Source: Lysinibacillus_B sp036662795
GTDB lineage: Bacteria > Bacillota > Bacilli > Bacillales_A > Planococcaceae
Length of the DNA: 64,000 nucleotides
Direction: 5' to 3'
Assembly (NCBI RefSeq): GCF_036662795.1
Contig: NZ_JBAFWZ010000007.1
Location: 62,001-126,000, forward strand
Shown: piece after piece, positions 17,495 to 25,724 of the stretch
How the letters are laid out: each line of letters opens with the position of its first letter
Numbering within the stretch: the first letter of the stretch is position 1
Notes under the pieces: generated by a model
What the model was told of the DNA's origin: nothing
What the model saw: the letters and a program-made list of their open reading frames with translations, nothing else
Database searches by the model: none
Position numbers and translations under genes: made by a program

Positions 17495-17523
17495 GAATAA
17501 GCCCATTCTTCGTAACATACGTT
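17495..17523 (+). promoter_or_regulatory. Putative sigma-E promoter of spoVD
   Basis: GAATAAG (17495-17501), a 14-bp spacer and CATACGTT (17516-17523) resemble the sigma-E consensus (kmATAnn, 14-15 bp, CATAcAnT), with one mismatch in the -10. The site is in the pbpB-spoVD gap, 25 bp before the spoVD start. In B. subtilis spoVD is switched on by sigma-E from this location. Confidence 0.6.
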
Positions 17524-17547
17524 GTAAAAAACGAGGTGTGTTGTCGA

Positions 17548-19464
17548 ATGAAGTGGATTTTAAATAATTCTAAAAAGCGATTACGAATAATCGTTTACTT
17601 TTTAATCGGCTATAGTTTTCTCGTTGTTTGTCGATTAGCCTATGTACAAATCATTGATCATGACCGTTTAACGGAGCTTGCCAAGGGGAACTGGGACCGT
17701 GAAATTCCCTTTCAAGAAGAACGTGGAGAAATTGTGGACCGTAATGGGGAGGTTATTGTTACCAATAAACTTGCCCCAACCCTTTATTTTATGCGAGCAC
17801 AAAATGATAATGTCGAAGGGGTCGCGAAACAATTAGCCCCTATCCTCGAGACGGATGAAAAGAAGTTACTGGAAAAGTTATCACAGCGTGCTTATTTAAC
17901 GAAGCTTGCTCCTGAAGGTAAAAATATTACAGTTGAGCAGGCAAATGACATTCAAAGCTTGCAAATTAATGGACTCTATAATGGTGTCGATTACATAAGG
18001 TATTATCCTTATAAAAATTTGCTATCAAGATTTTTAGGTTTTACGGGCTATGATAACCAAGGTTTAGCTGGAATTGAATATGAATACAATGATGTGCTAA
18101 CAGGACAGGATTCGGCTATTCGTTTATTTACAGATGCAACGGGGAAAACAATGAGTCAAACTGCTGATGAATGGCGTGAGGGAGCGGCTGGAGCAAAAAT
18201 AGAATTAACGATAGATATTAATATCCAGCAAGTGATTGAGCGCGAACTTTCGCAGGCGATGATAAGAGAGCAAGCGGATCAAGCATTAGCTATTGCAATG
18301 AATCCCAATACCGGAGAGATTCTGGGCTTAGCTTCATATCCAACCTATGATCCTACAGATTACAAAGGGGTAGATAGTACGATATATAATCGGAATCTTC
18401 CTGTTTTTATGTCCTATGAACCAGGATCAACCTTTAAAATTGTAACACTAAGCGCTGCATTAGAAGAAGGTGTTGTCGATCTTGAAAAAGATGATTTTCA
18501 TGACCCTGGCTACGTGTTAGTGGAGGATTCTAAACTACGCTGCTGGAAACGAACAGGGCATGGCCATCAAAATTTTTTAGAGGTTGTTGAAAATTCATGT
18601 AACCCTGGATTTGTAGAATTAGGACAGCGTGTAGGTTCTGAAAAGCTGCTAGACTATATTCATAAATTTGGGTTCGGAGAAAAAACAGGCTCAAAAATTG
18701 CTGGTGAAGCAAGCGGGATATTGTTTTCGAAGGATGCATTTGGTCCTGTTGAAATGGCTACAACCTCATTCGGGCAAGGGATATCCGTTACACCAATTCA
18801 GCAGGTTCAGGCAGTATCAGCAGCTATAAATGGTGGAACACTATATAAACCATATGTCGTATCTAAAATAGTCGATAGTAAAACGGACAAAACACTTGTT
18901 GAATATAAGCCAGAAGCGAAACGAAAAGTGGTTAGCGAAAAAACATCCTCGCAAGTACGTTCAGCATTAGAGTCCGTTGTAGCAAAAGGCTCTGGTAAAA
19001 AGGCATATCGTGATGGACTTCGAATTGGTGGAAAAACAGGAACAGCACAAAAAGTAGAAAACGGTCGTTACAAGGAAGGGGACTATATCGTTTCCTTCAT
19101 AGGCTTTGCACCGGCTAATGATCCTCAAATTGTCATTTATGTTGCCATTGATCATCCACAAGCTTCAACGCAATTTGGTGGAGTCATTGCTGCCCCAATT
19201 GTTGGCCAAATTTTAGAGGAAATTGCGCCAATACTAAATATAAAAAATGCCGAAGGGCAGTTAGAAAAGAAAAAAGATTGGACAGATCCAATCACAACTC
19301 GTATTGATAATTTTGTGGGCTTAACAGTTGATGAAGTTACCCTTCAATACTATCCTTATAAAATACAGTGGCATGGTAGTGGGAAAATTGTTAAAGAGCA
19401 GTTACCAGCCCACGGTGAACTAATCGAGGAAAATGGAACACTCCATTTATATTTAGGAAACTAG
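17548..19464 (+). CDS. spoVD: Stage V sporulation protein D (SpoVD, cortex transpeptidase)
   Basis: SpoVD is a class B penicillin-binding protein needed to build the spore cortex. It has 638 residues: a membrane anchor (about 12-33), a transpeptidase domain with Ser294 in STFK, SCN at 350-352 and KTGTAQ, and a single C-terminal PASTA domain (about 585-635). One PASTA domain, and the position after pbpB, identify SpoVD rather than a second division PBP. ATG at 17548 was chosen because GAGGTG (17533-17538) lies 9 bases upstream; the in-frame GTG at 17536 is within it. The nearby spoVE probably encodes its glycosyltransferase partner. Confidence 0.92.
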   Translation: MKWILNNSKKRLRIIVYFLIGYSFLVVCRLAYVQIIDHDRLTELAKGNWDREIPFQEERGEIVDRNGEVIVTNKLAPTLYFMRAQNDNVEGVAKQLAPILETDEKKLLEKLSQRAYLTKLAPEGKNITVEQANDIQSLQINGLYNGVDYIRYYPYKNLLSRFLGFTGYDNQGLAGIEYEYNDVLTGQDSAIRLFTDATGKTMSQTADEWREGAAGAKIELTIDINIQQVIERELSQAMIREQADQALAIAMNPNTGEILGLASYPTYDPTDYKGVDSTIYNRNLPVFMSYEPGSTFKIVTLSAALEEGVVDLEKDDFHDPGYVLVEDSKLRCWKRTGHGHQNFLEVVENSCNPGFVELGQRVGSEKLLDYIHKFGFGEKTGSKIAGEASGILFSKDAFGPVEMATTSFGQGISVTPIQQVQAVSAAINGGTLYKPYVVSKIVDSKTDKTLVEYKPEAKRKVVSEKTSSQVRSALESVVAKGSGKKAYRDGLRIGGKTGTAQKVENGRYKEGDYIVSFIGFAPANDPQIVIYVAIDHPQASTQFGGVIAAPIVGQILEEIAPILNIKNAEGQLEKKKDWTDPITTRIDNFVGLTVDEVTLQYYPYKIQWHGSGKIVKEQLPAHGELIEENGTLHLYLGN

Positions 19465-19544
19465 TTCTTTTAAAATGGCAATAAAACAACTATTATAGTG
19501 AAGGATGTTCATTCAATTAGTAGAAGATTTAAAGGAGATTTCTT

Positions 19545-20516
19545 ATGACACTTGCAACAACGATGACTATTTTAGCTACTTCATTTCTATTGACTGTCAT
19601 TTTAGCACCGATTTGCATTCCGCTTTTGCGTCGGTTAAAGTTCGGTCAAAGTATTCGTGAGGAAGGCCCAGAGTCACATCGTAAAAAAGCTGGCACACCT
19701 ACAATGGGTGGAATCATTTTTTTAATGTCGATTATTATTACGTCGATCGCTACAGGTATACTATTTGAAGTATTCACGACACAAACAGTTGTTTTATTAC
19801 TTGTTTTAGTAGGGTTCGGTATTATCGGCTTTTTAGACGATGGGATTAAAGTTATTTTTAAGCGGAACTTAGGTTTAACATCGCTTCAGAAATTAATTGG
19901 CCAAATTATTATTGCTATCGCAGCATTTTTACTTTTACGTCTCGGGACGTTTGATACTGCCATTGCAATACCGCTTACAGATTTAAAAATTGATTTAGGT
20001 ATTTTTTATGTAGCCTTTTTAATATTCTGGCTTGTAGGCTTTTCAAATGCTGTTAATCTAACAGACGGCTTAGACGGCTTAGTTGCTGGAACGGCTTCCA
20101 TTGCTTTTGCCGCATTTGGTGTGATTGCTTTATTCAATAAGCAGGCGGATATTGCTTTATTTGCATTTACCGTAACAGGTGCCTTGCTCGGATTTTTAAT
20201 TTTTAATGCAAACCCAGCGAAAGTCTTTATGGGTGATACAGGATCGCTAGCCTTAGGGGGCGCATTAGCTATGCTTTCAGTATTAGTAAAGGCAGAGCTA
20301 TTGTTACTGCTAATTGGATTAGTATTTGTTATTGAAACCTTATCAGTTATCCTACAAGTTGGTAGCTACAAATTACGTAAAAAACGTATTTTCAAAATGA
20401 GCCCAATTCATCATCATTTTGAATTATCGGGCTGGTCTGAATGGAAGGTCGTACTAGTATTTTGGTCTACGGCATTAGTTGTCGCATTAATTGCAGTTGT
20501 ATCGGAGGCGTTATAA
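19545..20516 (+). CDS. mraY: Phospho-MurNAc-pentapeptide transferase MraY
   Basis: MraY attaches UDP-MurNAc-pentapeptide to undecaprenyl phosphate, making lipid I at the inner face of the membrane. The 323-residue protein has ten predicted helices. Conserved catalytic segments are HRKKAGTPTMGG, the Asp pair in FLDDGIK, NLTDGLDGL, FMGDTGSLALG and the HHHFE motif near the C-terminus. AAAGGAG precedes the ATG at 19545. The stop codon's last base is the first base of murD's ATG, so translation is coupled. Confidence 0.97.
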   Translation: MTLATTMTILATSFLLTVILAPICIPLLRRLKFGQSIREEGPESHRKKAGTPTMGGIIFLMSIIITSIATGILFEVFTTQTVVLLLVLVGFGIIGFLDDGIKVIFKRNLGLTSLQKLIGQIIIAIAAFLLLRLGTFDTAIAIPLTDLKIDLGIFYVAFLIFWLVGFSNAVNLTDGLDGLVAGTASIAFAAFGVIALFNKQADIALFAFTVTGALLGFLIFNANPAKVFMGDTGSLALGGALAMLSVLVKAELLLLLIGLVFVIETLSVILQVGSYKLRKKRIFKMSPIHHHFELSGWSEWKVVLVFWSTALVVALIAVVSEAL

Positions 20517-21868
20517 TGTTGGAGTATAGGTCATTACAGCATAAAAAAGTTTTAGTGCTAGGTTTAGCGAAAAGTGGTGTGGCTGCAGCAGAGCTTTTAC
20601 ATGAGTTAGGTGCTTTCGTAACAGTAAATGATGCAAAGCCTTTCGATGCAAATCCAGAAGCGCAAGATTTGTTAACAAAGGGTATTACTGTAATTTGCGG
20701 ACGACACCCTGAGGATTTATTAGATGAAGGGTTTGAATTGGTTGTTAAAAATCCAGGGATTCCCTACAGTAACCCGATTATCGCTGATGCTTTAAAGCGT
20801 GAATTACCAGTTATTACCGAGATGGAATTAGCATATTTAGTTAGTGAAGCACCGTTCATCGGTATTACTGGTACCAATGGGAAAACGACGACAACTACAC
20901 TAATTTACGAAATGCTTGAAAAGGGAAATAGGAAACCGCTTATAGCCGGGAATATTGGAACAGTAGCATGTGGTGTAGCAGCGGAAGCAACCTCGGATAA
21001 TGTTATTGTAACGGAATTATCTTCATTTCAGCTGATGGGAACTCGTACATTCAAGCCTCGTATTGCGATTCTAACAAATCTTTATGATGCACATTTAGAT
21101 TACCATGGAACGTTCGAGGCTTATGCCGATGCGAAGTTTGGTGTTACACGTAATCAGACAGAGGAAGATTACTTTATTTACAATAAGGATCAAGAAATCG
21201 TTAAAAAGTATGCTGAAGGATCTAATGCTAAGAAAATTCCGTTTACTACAAACGGTAGGTCGGATGAGGGGATAAGTGCAGATGATAAGGCAATTTATTG
21301 GAACGGCGAGCACATTCTAAACCGTGATGAAATTGCATTACCTGGGAAGCATAACTTAGAAAATATTTTATGTGCTGTTGCTGCATGCCTTATACATGGC
21401 TGTTCGCTATCCTCTATAAAAGAAGTATTAGCAACATTTGCTGGTGTACGTCACCGCTCACAATTTGTGCGTGAATGGAAAGGCCGTAAAGTGTATAACG
21501 ATTCGAAGGCAACAAACTGCCTTGCAACCAAAAGTGCTCTTGAGGCGTTCTCTAAACCGATTGTATTGCTAGCTGGTGGATTAGATCGTGGACATTCTTT
21601 TGAGGAGCTTCGTGAGGCAATGAGCAATGTAAGGGCTGTTGTCGCTTTTGGTGAAACAGGCATGCGCTTCATCGAGTTTGCTAAATCCTGTGGGGTAACG
21701 GAAACGGTTGCAGCTACGAATGTAGAGGACGCTGTCGTATATGCAGCAAACCTTTCAGAGGACGGCGATATTATTTTATTATCTCCTGCTTGTGCTAGCT
21801 GGGATCAATACGATAGCTTTGAAATTCGTGGTGACGTCTTTATCGATTGTGTAATGAAGCTTTCATAA
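20516..21868 (+). CDS. murD: UDP-N-acetylmuramoylalanine-D-glutamate ligase MurD
   Basis: MurD adds D-glutamate to UDP-MurNAc-L-Ala using ATP, in the cytoplasm. It has 450 residues in three domains: N-terminal UDP-binding (VLGLAKSGVAAAELL), the ATPase centre with P-loop ITGTNGKTTTT (about residues 117-127) and a C-terminal ligase domain (YNDSKATN, LLAGGLDRG, LSPACASWDQY). The ATG at 20516 overlaps the mraY stop by one base and follows GGAGG. In B. subtilis it is followed by spoVE, murG and murB; here only spoVE follows. Confidence 0.97.
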   Translation: MLEYRSLQHKKVLVLGLAKSGVAAAELLHELGAFVTVNDAKPFDANPEAQDLLTKGITVICGRHPEDLLDEGFELVVKNPGIPYSNPIIADALKRELPVITEMELAYLVSEAPFIGITGTNGKTTTTTLIYEMLEKGNRKPLIAGNIGTVACGVAAEATSDNVIVTELSSFQLMGTRTFKPRIAILTNLYDAHLDYHGTFEAYADAKFGVTRNQTEEDYFIYNKDQEIVKKYAEGSNAKKIPFTTNGRSDEGISADDKAIYWNGEHILNRDEIALPGKHNLENILCAVAACLIHGCSLSSIKEVLATFAGVRHRSQFVREWKGRKVYNDSKATNCLATKSALEAFSKPIVLLAGGLDRGHSFEELREAMSNVRAVVAFGETGMRFIEFAKSCGVTETVAATNVEDAVVYAANLSEDGDIILLSPACASWDQYDSFEIRGDVFIDCVMKLS

Positions 21869-21892
21869 TTACGTAGTGAAAGGATTTTTGCA

Positions 21893-23005
21893 CTGACGCA
21901 TATTTATAAACGTTTATTTATTGGTAGTGCATTACTTTTAACGGGCATTGGAATTGTGTTTATCTATTCTGCAAGTGCTTATTGGAGTTCCGTTCGGTAT
22001 GAAGGACAAACGCCATTTTATATAAAGCAAGTGATTTATTTTGTCCTTGCCTTACTAGTATTTTTAGTTATCTCAAAAAGTAAAGGCTTTGTTCAGGACA
22101 AATGGTGGCTCCTGCTATATATTGTGACGATTTTGTTATTAATCGCTGTGTTAATTCCGGGTATTGGAATATGGAGAAATGGTTCGAGAAGCTGGATCGG
22201 CATCGGGCCATTTACCTTCCAGCCAGCAGAGCTCGTAAAAATTTCAACGCTCGTCTATTTGAGCATTATACTAGCGAAATGGAAACGCGGCGAACGAATT
22301 ATTCAGCTAAGGCATTTTATTATTTTACTGTTACCTGTAGCGCTAATTATGCTTCAGCCTGATTTTGGTTCAGCGTTTATTTTAATCGTGACGGCATTCT
22401 TACTACTCTTTATTGCAAATTATCCAATGAAGTTTTATGCCATTTGTATTATGGCGGGAATTGGCGGTCTAACAGCACTAATCATATCTGCTCCGTACCG
22501 ATTAAAGCGAATCAATGCATTTTTAGATCCTTGGGAAGATCCATTAGGGAGTGGCTTTCAGGCAGTACAATCGCTGTTAGCTATCGGACCGGCGGGTATA
22601 TTTGGACATGGTTTTTTAAAAAGTAGACAAAAATACTTATATTTACCAGAGCCACAAAACGACTTTATTTTCTCTATTATTTTGGAGGAAATGGGCTTTA
22701 TCGGGGGAATCATTCTAGTATGTATTTTTGCGTGCTTTTTATATAGTGGCTATAAGCTTGCAGCAAGTGCACTTTATGTAAAGCATTTCTATATTATTTG
22801 TGCTTTAACATCTATGATAGCCGTACAAGCTGCTTTGAATATAGGTGTAGTAATTGGTTTATTACCTGTTACAGGTGTGACATTACCGTTTATTAGCTAT
22901 GGCGGTACTTCATTAATGATACTATGGCTAACAGTGGGCATTATCTATTTATTTGCAAATGATCAAACAACGGAAGGGAGGAGTAAAAATGGAAAAAGTC
23001 ATTGA
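21893..23005 (+). CDS. spoVE: SpoVE/FtsW-type SEDS peptidoglycan glycosyltransferase
   Basis: This is a SEDS-family lipid II polymerase of about 370 residues with ten membrane helices. Family hallmarks are IYSASAYW in helix 1, QPDFGSAFIL, PEPQNDFIFSIILEEMG (with the catalytic-type Asp) and PFISYGGTSLM. The place after murD is that of SpoVE, the cortex polymerase partner of SpoVD; FtsW is the alternative name. No ATG, GTG or TTG lies at the proper N-terminus. I chose CTG at 21893 because GAAAGGA (21878-21884) is 8 bases upstream and the product (LTHIYKRLFIG...) restores the full first helix. GTG at 21956 would cut that helix. The end overlaps divIB by 17 bp. Confidence 0.85.
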   Translation: MTHIYKRLFIGSALLLTGIGIVFIYSASAYWSSVRYEGQTPFYIKQVIYFVLALLVFLVISKSKGFVQDKWWLLLYIVTILLLIAVLIPGIGIWRNGSRSWIGIGPFTFQPAELVKISTLVYLSIILAKWKRGERIIQLRHFIILLLPVALIMLQPDFGSAFILIVTAFLLLFIANYPMKFYAICIMAGIGGLTALIISAPYRLKRINAFLDPWEDPLGSGFQAVQSLLAIGPAGIFGHGFLKSRQKYLYLPEPQNDFIFSIILEEMGFIGGIILVCIFACFLYSGYKLAASALYVKHFYIICALTSMIAVQAALNIGVVIGLLPVTGVTLPFISYGGTSLMILWLTVGIIYLFANDQTTEGRSKNGKSH

Positions 23006-23801
23006 TATAGAAGATCGAATACCAACCTTACGAGAAAATCGACGTAAACGTACAAATTTTAAGTTTATTTTTATAACAACCTTATTTGTTCTAATTTTAT
23101 TTTTACTCCTTTATTTCCAATCACCTTATAGTGAAATAAAGAAGATCAGTATTTCTGGTGATGTTCTTGTTGATAACACCTTTTATGAAGAAGCAACTGA
23201 ACTGCAAAAGGGTGATTCGATGTGGAGCTTTAAGCCGAAGGACATTGAAGAGAAGCTAAAAAAAATGAACTGGGTGCAGTCTGTTACCGTCAAACGAAAA
23301 TGGTTAACTACGGTGACTATTAGAGTAAAGGAATATCAAAAGGTAGCGTATATTTCAAAGGATAATACATTCTATCCAATGCTTGAGAACGGTGTTATCT
23401 ACGACGCTACTAATGAGCTAGTACCAATTGATGCACCGATTTTCTTGCAATTTGATGATGAGGCATTACGAAAGCGTTTATTAAAGGAGCTAGCAAAACT
23501 TCGTCCGGAAGTATTGGCATTGATTTCACAAATAAATGCTTCATCGACAGAGGCTGACCCTTATGCAATTACGCTTTTCATGAATGATGGCTATGAAGTA
23601 CGGGCAGACATATCATCGCTCGCAAGCAAACTAAATTATTATCCTTCAATCGTTGCACAAATTGAAAGTGAAGAGACATATGAAAAGGGCATTATTGATA
23701 TCGAGGTAGGTTCGTACTATCGACCTTACTCTGATGAATATGTGGCCTTAGAACAGAAGGATTTAGAATTAGAACAGGAAGTGATAGAGGATGAAGAATA
23801 G
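22989..23801 (+). CDS. divIB: Cell division protein DivIB/FtsQ
   Basis: DivIB is a 270-residue bitopic divisome protein. It has a cytoplasmic basic segment (LRENRRKRTNFKF), one membrane helix (about residues 22-42), a POTRA domain (about 45-115; IKKISISGDVLVDN, FKPKDIEEKLKKMNWVQSV) and the FtsQ/DivIB beta domain. It stabilises FtsL-DivIC at the septum. The start is ATG at 22989, supported by AGGGAGGAG. It overlaps the end of spoVE by 17 bp, so murG and murB, which sit between these genes in B. subtilis, are absent here. Confidence 0.94.
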   Translation: MEKVIDIEDRIPTLRENRRKRTNFKFIFITTLFVLILFLLLYFQSPYSEIKKISISGDVLVDNTFYEEATELQKGDSMWSFKPKDIEEKLKKMNWVQSVTVKRKWLTTVTIRVKEYQKVAYISKDNTFYPMLENGVIYDATNELVPIDAPIFLQFDDEALRKRLLKELAKLRPEVLALISQINASSTEADPYAITLFMNDGYEVRADISSLASKLNYYPSIVAQIESEETYEKGIIDIEVGSYYRPYSDEYVALEQKDLELEQEVIEDEE

Positions 23802-24522
23802 TCCTCGACATAAAAAAAGCGCGATCTTTAAGCGAAAATATTTCATTCTGTTAGTCGTCTGTATTATTACCGGCTTTATAATTGGGTATTCTTATAACAT
23901 CTCGAAAGATGATAGAAAAGAAAGTGCACTGTCCAATTTGAATTATCAGCAAGGTGAAACTTACCGTGCGGAGCTGATTCAACAACAGGAGCGAAACAAG
24001 GAGTTGGCCCAGGAATTAAGTGATTTGCAAGAGAAAATTCGAGAATACGAAAAGCGATATGCAACAAATGAAGAAAGGTACGAGGAGTTAGTGGAGCAGG
24101 CGGAACAGCTACGTTTGCTATTAGGTGAGCTACCTAGTGTTGGGGAGGGCATCTCCGTTACGCTAAAAGATGGACAGTATGATGGTAATACTTCAAATCC
24201 AAACGATTATATCGTCCATGAAAGTCATATATTTAAAGTAATTCAAGAATTAAAGATTTCTGGCGCTGAAGCCATTGCTATTAATGGACAAAGGTTAAAA
24301 ACTAACTCGTATATAAGCTGTAATGGTCCAGTCATCACAATTGATGGGCAACAATACCCTGCTCCTTTTGTGATTGAGGCAATTGGCAACCCGGATTCAC
24401 TAATCTCATCCCTGGAAATTTCAGGCGGAACTGTGGATCAATTATTAAATGATCAGGTTGTCATCACGTTAGAAAAACATAGTCAAATAACGATGCCTTC
24501 TATTCGAAAAGGAAATTCATAG
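23791..24522 (+). CDS. ylxW: DUF881 family protein YlxW
   Basis: The protein has 243 residues: an N-terminal membrane helix (about 16-34), a long coiled coil (about 55-110, rich in Glu/Gln) and a DUF881 domain (about 120-235; ISVTLKDGQYDG, EAIAINGQRL, PFVIEAIGNPDSL). It occupies the ylxW place between divIB and ylxX. The start overlaps the divIB end by 11 bp. The molecular role is unknown; the extracytoplasmic location is inferred from topology. Confidence 0.88.
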   Translation: MKNSPRHKKSAIFKRKYFILLVVCIITGFIIGYSYNISKDDRKESALSNLNYQQGETYRAELIQQQERNKELAQELSDLQEKIREYEKRYATNEERYEELVEQAEQLRLLLGELPSVGEGISVTLKDGQYDGNTSNPNDYIVHESHIFKVIQELKISGAEAIAINGQRLKTNSYISCNGPVITIDGQQYPAPFVIEAIGNPDSLISSLEISGGTVDQLLNDQVVITLEKHSQITMPSIRKGNS

Positions 24523-24534
24523 GAGGTGCCGCCG

Positions 24535-25254
24535 TTGACGAAAAAATCAAACCTGTATATTACCATTATATCTTGCATTATCGGATTTATGCTTGCTGTT
24601 CAATACAATTCAGTGCAAAGTCCAACCGAACAAAACAATCTCGATGTTTGGGAAATTCGACAAGATTTATCGGATGAAAAAAAACGACACTCGGAGTTGT
24701 TAGAGGAAATCCAAAAGACGAATGAAATTGTACGTCAGTATGAGGATGAGAAATTTAATAATCCTGAGGCGTTGTTAGGACAAACTCTGGAGCAATTAAA
24801 GATGCAAGCAGGTCTAAAGGAAGTGACCGGACCAGGCATTGTATTAACGCTAAAGCCTTCATTTGATTCCGTTCTTTACGGCTATGAAATTAATGAAATA
24901 CCGCCATCCTTATTAATTCGTTTAGTGAATGATATTTATCGTTTTAACGGTCAGTATATCGAAATTGATGGACAAAGGTTAATCCATACAACTGCTATCC
25001 GAGATATTAATGGTAAAACAACCGTTAATAGTGTACCGATTGGCAAATCAAATGTTGAAATAAAAGTGATTACGAATGCTCAGGATGAAGCGGAGAAATT
25101 ATACAATCATTTGCTAGCTTCTTCCTTTATGGACGAGTTCTTTATCGATAATATTGAACTCACAATCGGGGAACCTCAGTCAGACCTTGAAATTGCCGCT
25201 ACGGATAAGAAATTAATGAACACCTATTTAAATGAAAATAATAAAGGGGATTAG
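24535..25254 (+). CDS. ylxX: DUF881 family protein YlxX
   Basis: This is a 239-residue paralogue-like neighbour of YlxW with the same plan: membrane helix (about 7-22), coiled coil (about 38-75) and DUF881 domain (EVTGPGIVLTLKPS, FNGQYIEIDGQRL, VEIKVITNAQ). The start is TTG at 24535, with AGGAGGTG (24521-24528) 6 bases upstream. A GTG at 24526 overlaps that ribosome site and is unlikely. It is followed 3 bp later by sbp. The function is unknown. Confidence 0.87.
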   Translation: MTKKSNLYITIISCIIGFMLAVQYNSVQSPTEQNNLDVWEIRQDLSDEKKRHSELLEEIQKTNEIVRQYEDEKFNNPEALLGQTLEQLKMQAGLKEVTGPGIVLTLKPSFDSVLYGYEINEIPPSLLIRLVNDIYRFNGQYIEIDGQRLIHTTAIRDINGKTTVNSVPIGKSNVEIKVITNAQDEAEKLYNHLLASSFMDEFFIDNIELTIGEPQSDLEIAATDKKLMNTYLNENNKGD

Positions 25255-25257
25255 AGT

Positions 25258-25635
25258 ATGTGGTTACCTCTACTAGGATTGATTTTAGGTATTGCACTTG
25301 GCATTTTAACCGATATTCAAATTCCTGCAGTTTATGAAAACTATTTATCAATTGCAGTACTAGCCGCTCTCGATACAATGTTTGGAGGTATTCGAGCGCA
25401 GCTACAGCAAGTTTATGATGATAAAGTTTTTATCTCGGGTTTCTTTTTCAATATTGCGCTCGCGGCAGGGCTTGCATTTTTAGGCGTACATATTGGAGTA
25501 GACCTGTATTTAGCAGCAATTTTCGCATTCGGTGTAAGGCTTTTCCAAAACATAGCGGTCATTCGTCGCATATTGATAGCCAAGTGGGATGAAAAAAGGC
25601 TGAAAAATCGGGATAAATCATCAGAAACACATTAA
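25258..25635 (+). CDS. sbp: Small basic protein Sbp (DUF1290)
   Basis: This is a 125-residue membrane protein with three to four hydrophobic helices and a basic C-terminal tail (RRILIAKWDEKRLKNRDK). It matches the Sbp/DUF1290 family found directly before ftsA in Bacilli and Actinobacteria. The start ATG at 25258 is 3 bp after the ylxX stop. No molecular function is established. Conserved neighbourhood with ftsA-ftsZ suggests a link to division. Confidence 0.9.
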   Translation: MWLPLLGLILGIALGILTDIQIPAVYENYLSIAVLAALDTMFGGIRAQLQQVYDDKVFISGFFFNIALAAGLAFLGVHIGVDLYLAAIFAFGVRLFQNIAVIRRILIAKWDEKRLKNRDKSSETH

Positions 25636-25655
25636 AATTTAGTTACAAACGCTAA

Positions 25656-25685
25656 TTTACTTAGACATTACAAGAATTATACAAT
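25656..25685 (+). promoter_or_regulatory. Putative sigma-A promoter for ftsA-ftsZ
   Basis: TTTACT (25656-25661), an 18-bp spacer and TACAAT (25680-25685) lie 39 bp before the ftsA start, in the 89-bp gap after sbp. B. subtilis ftsAZ also has promoters at this place. Confidence 0.45.
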
Positions 25686-25724
25686 AGAATGAACAGTAGG
25701 AGTATTTAAAGGAGGTGCAGCGAG

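Noticed and set aside
20441..20515. Longer MurD N-terminus starting within mraY
   Set aside because: Those codons lie in the mraY coding sequence; ATG 20516 has GGAGG upstream and gives the normal MurD start.
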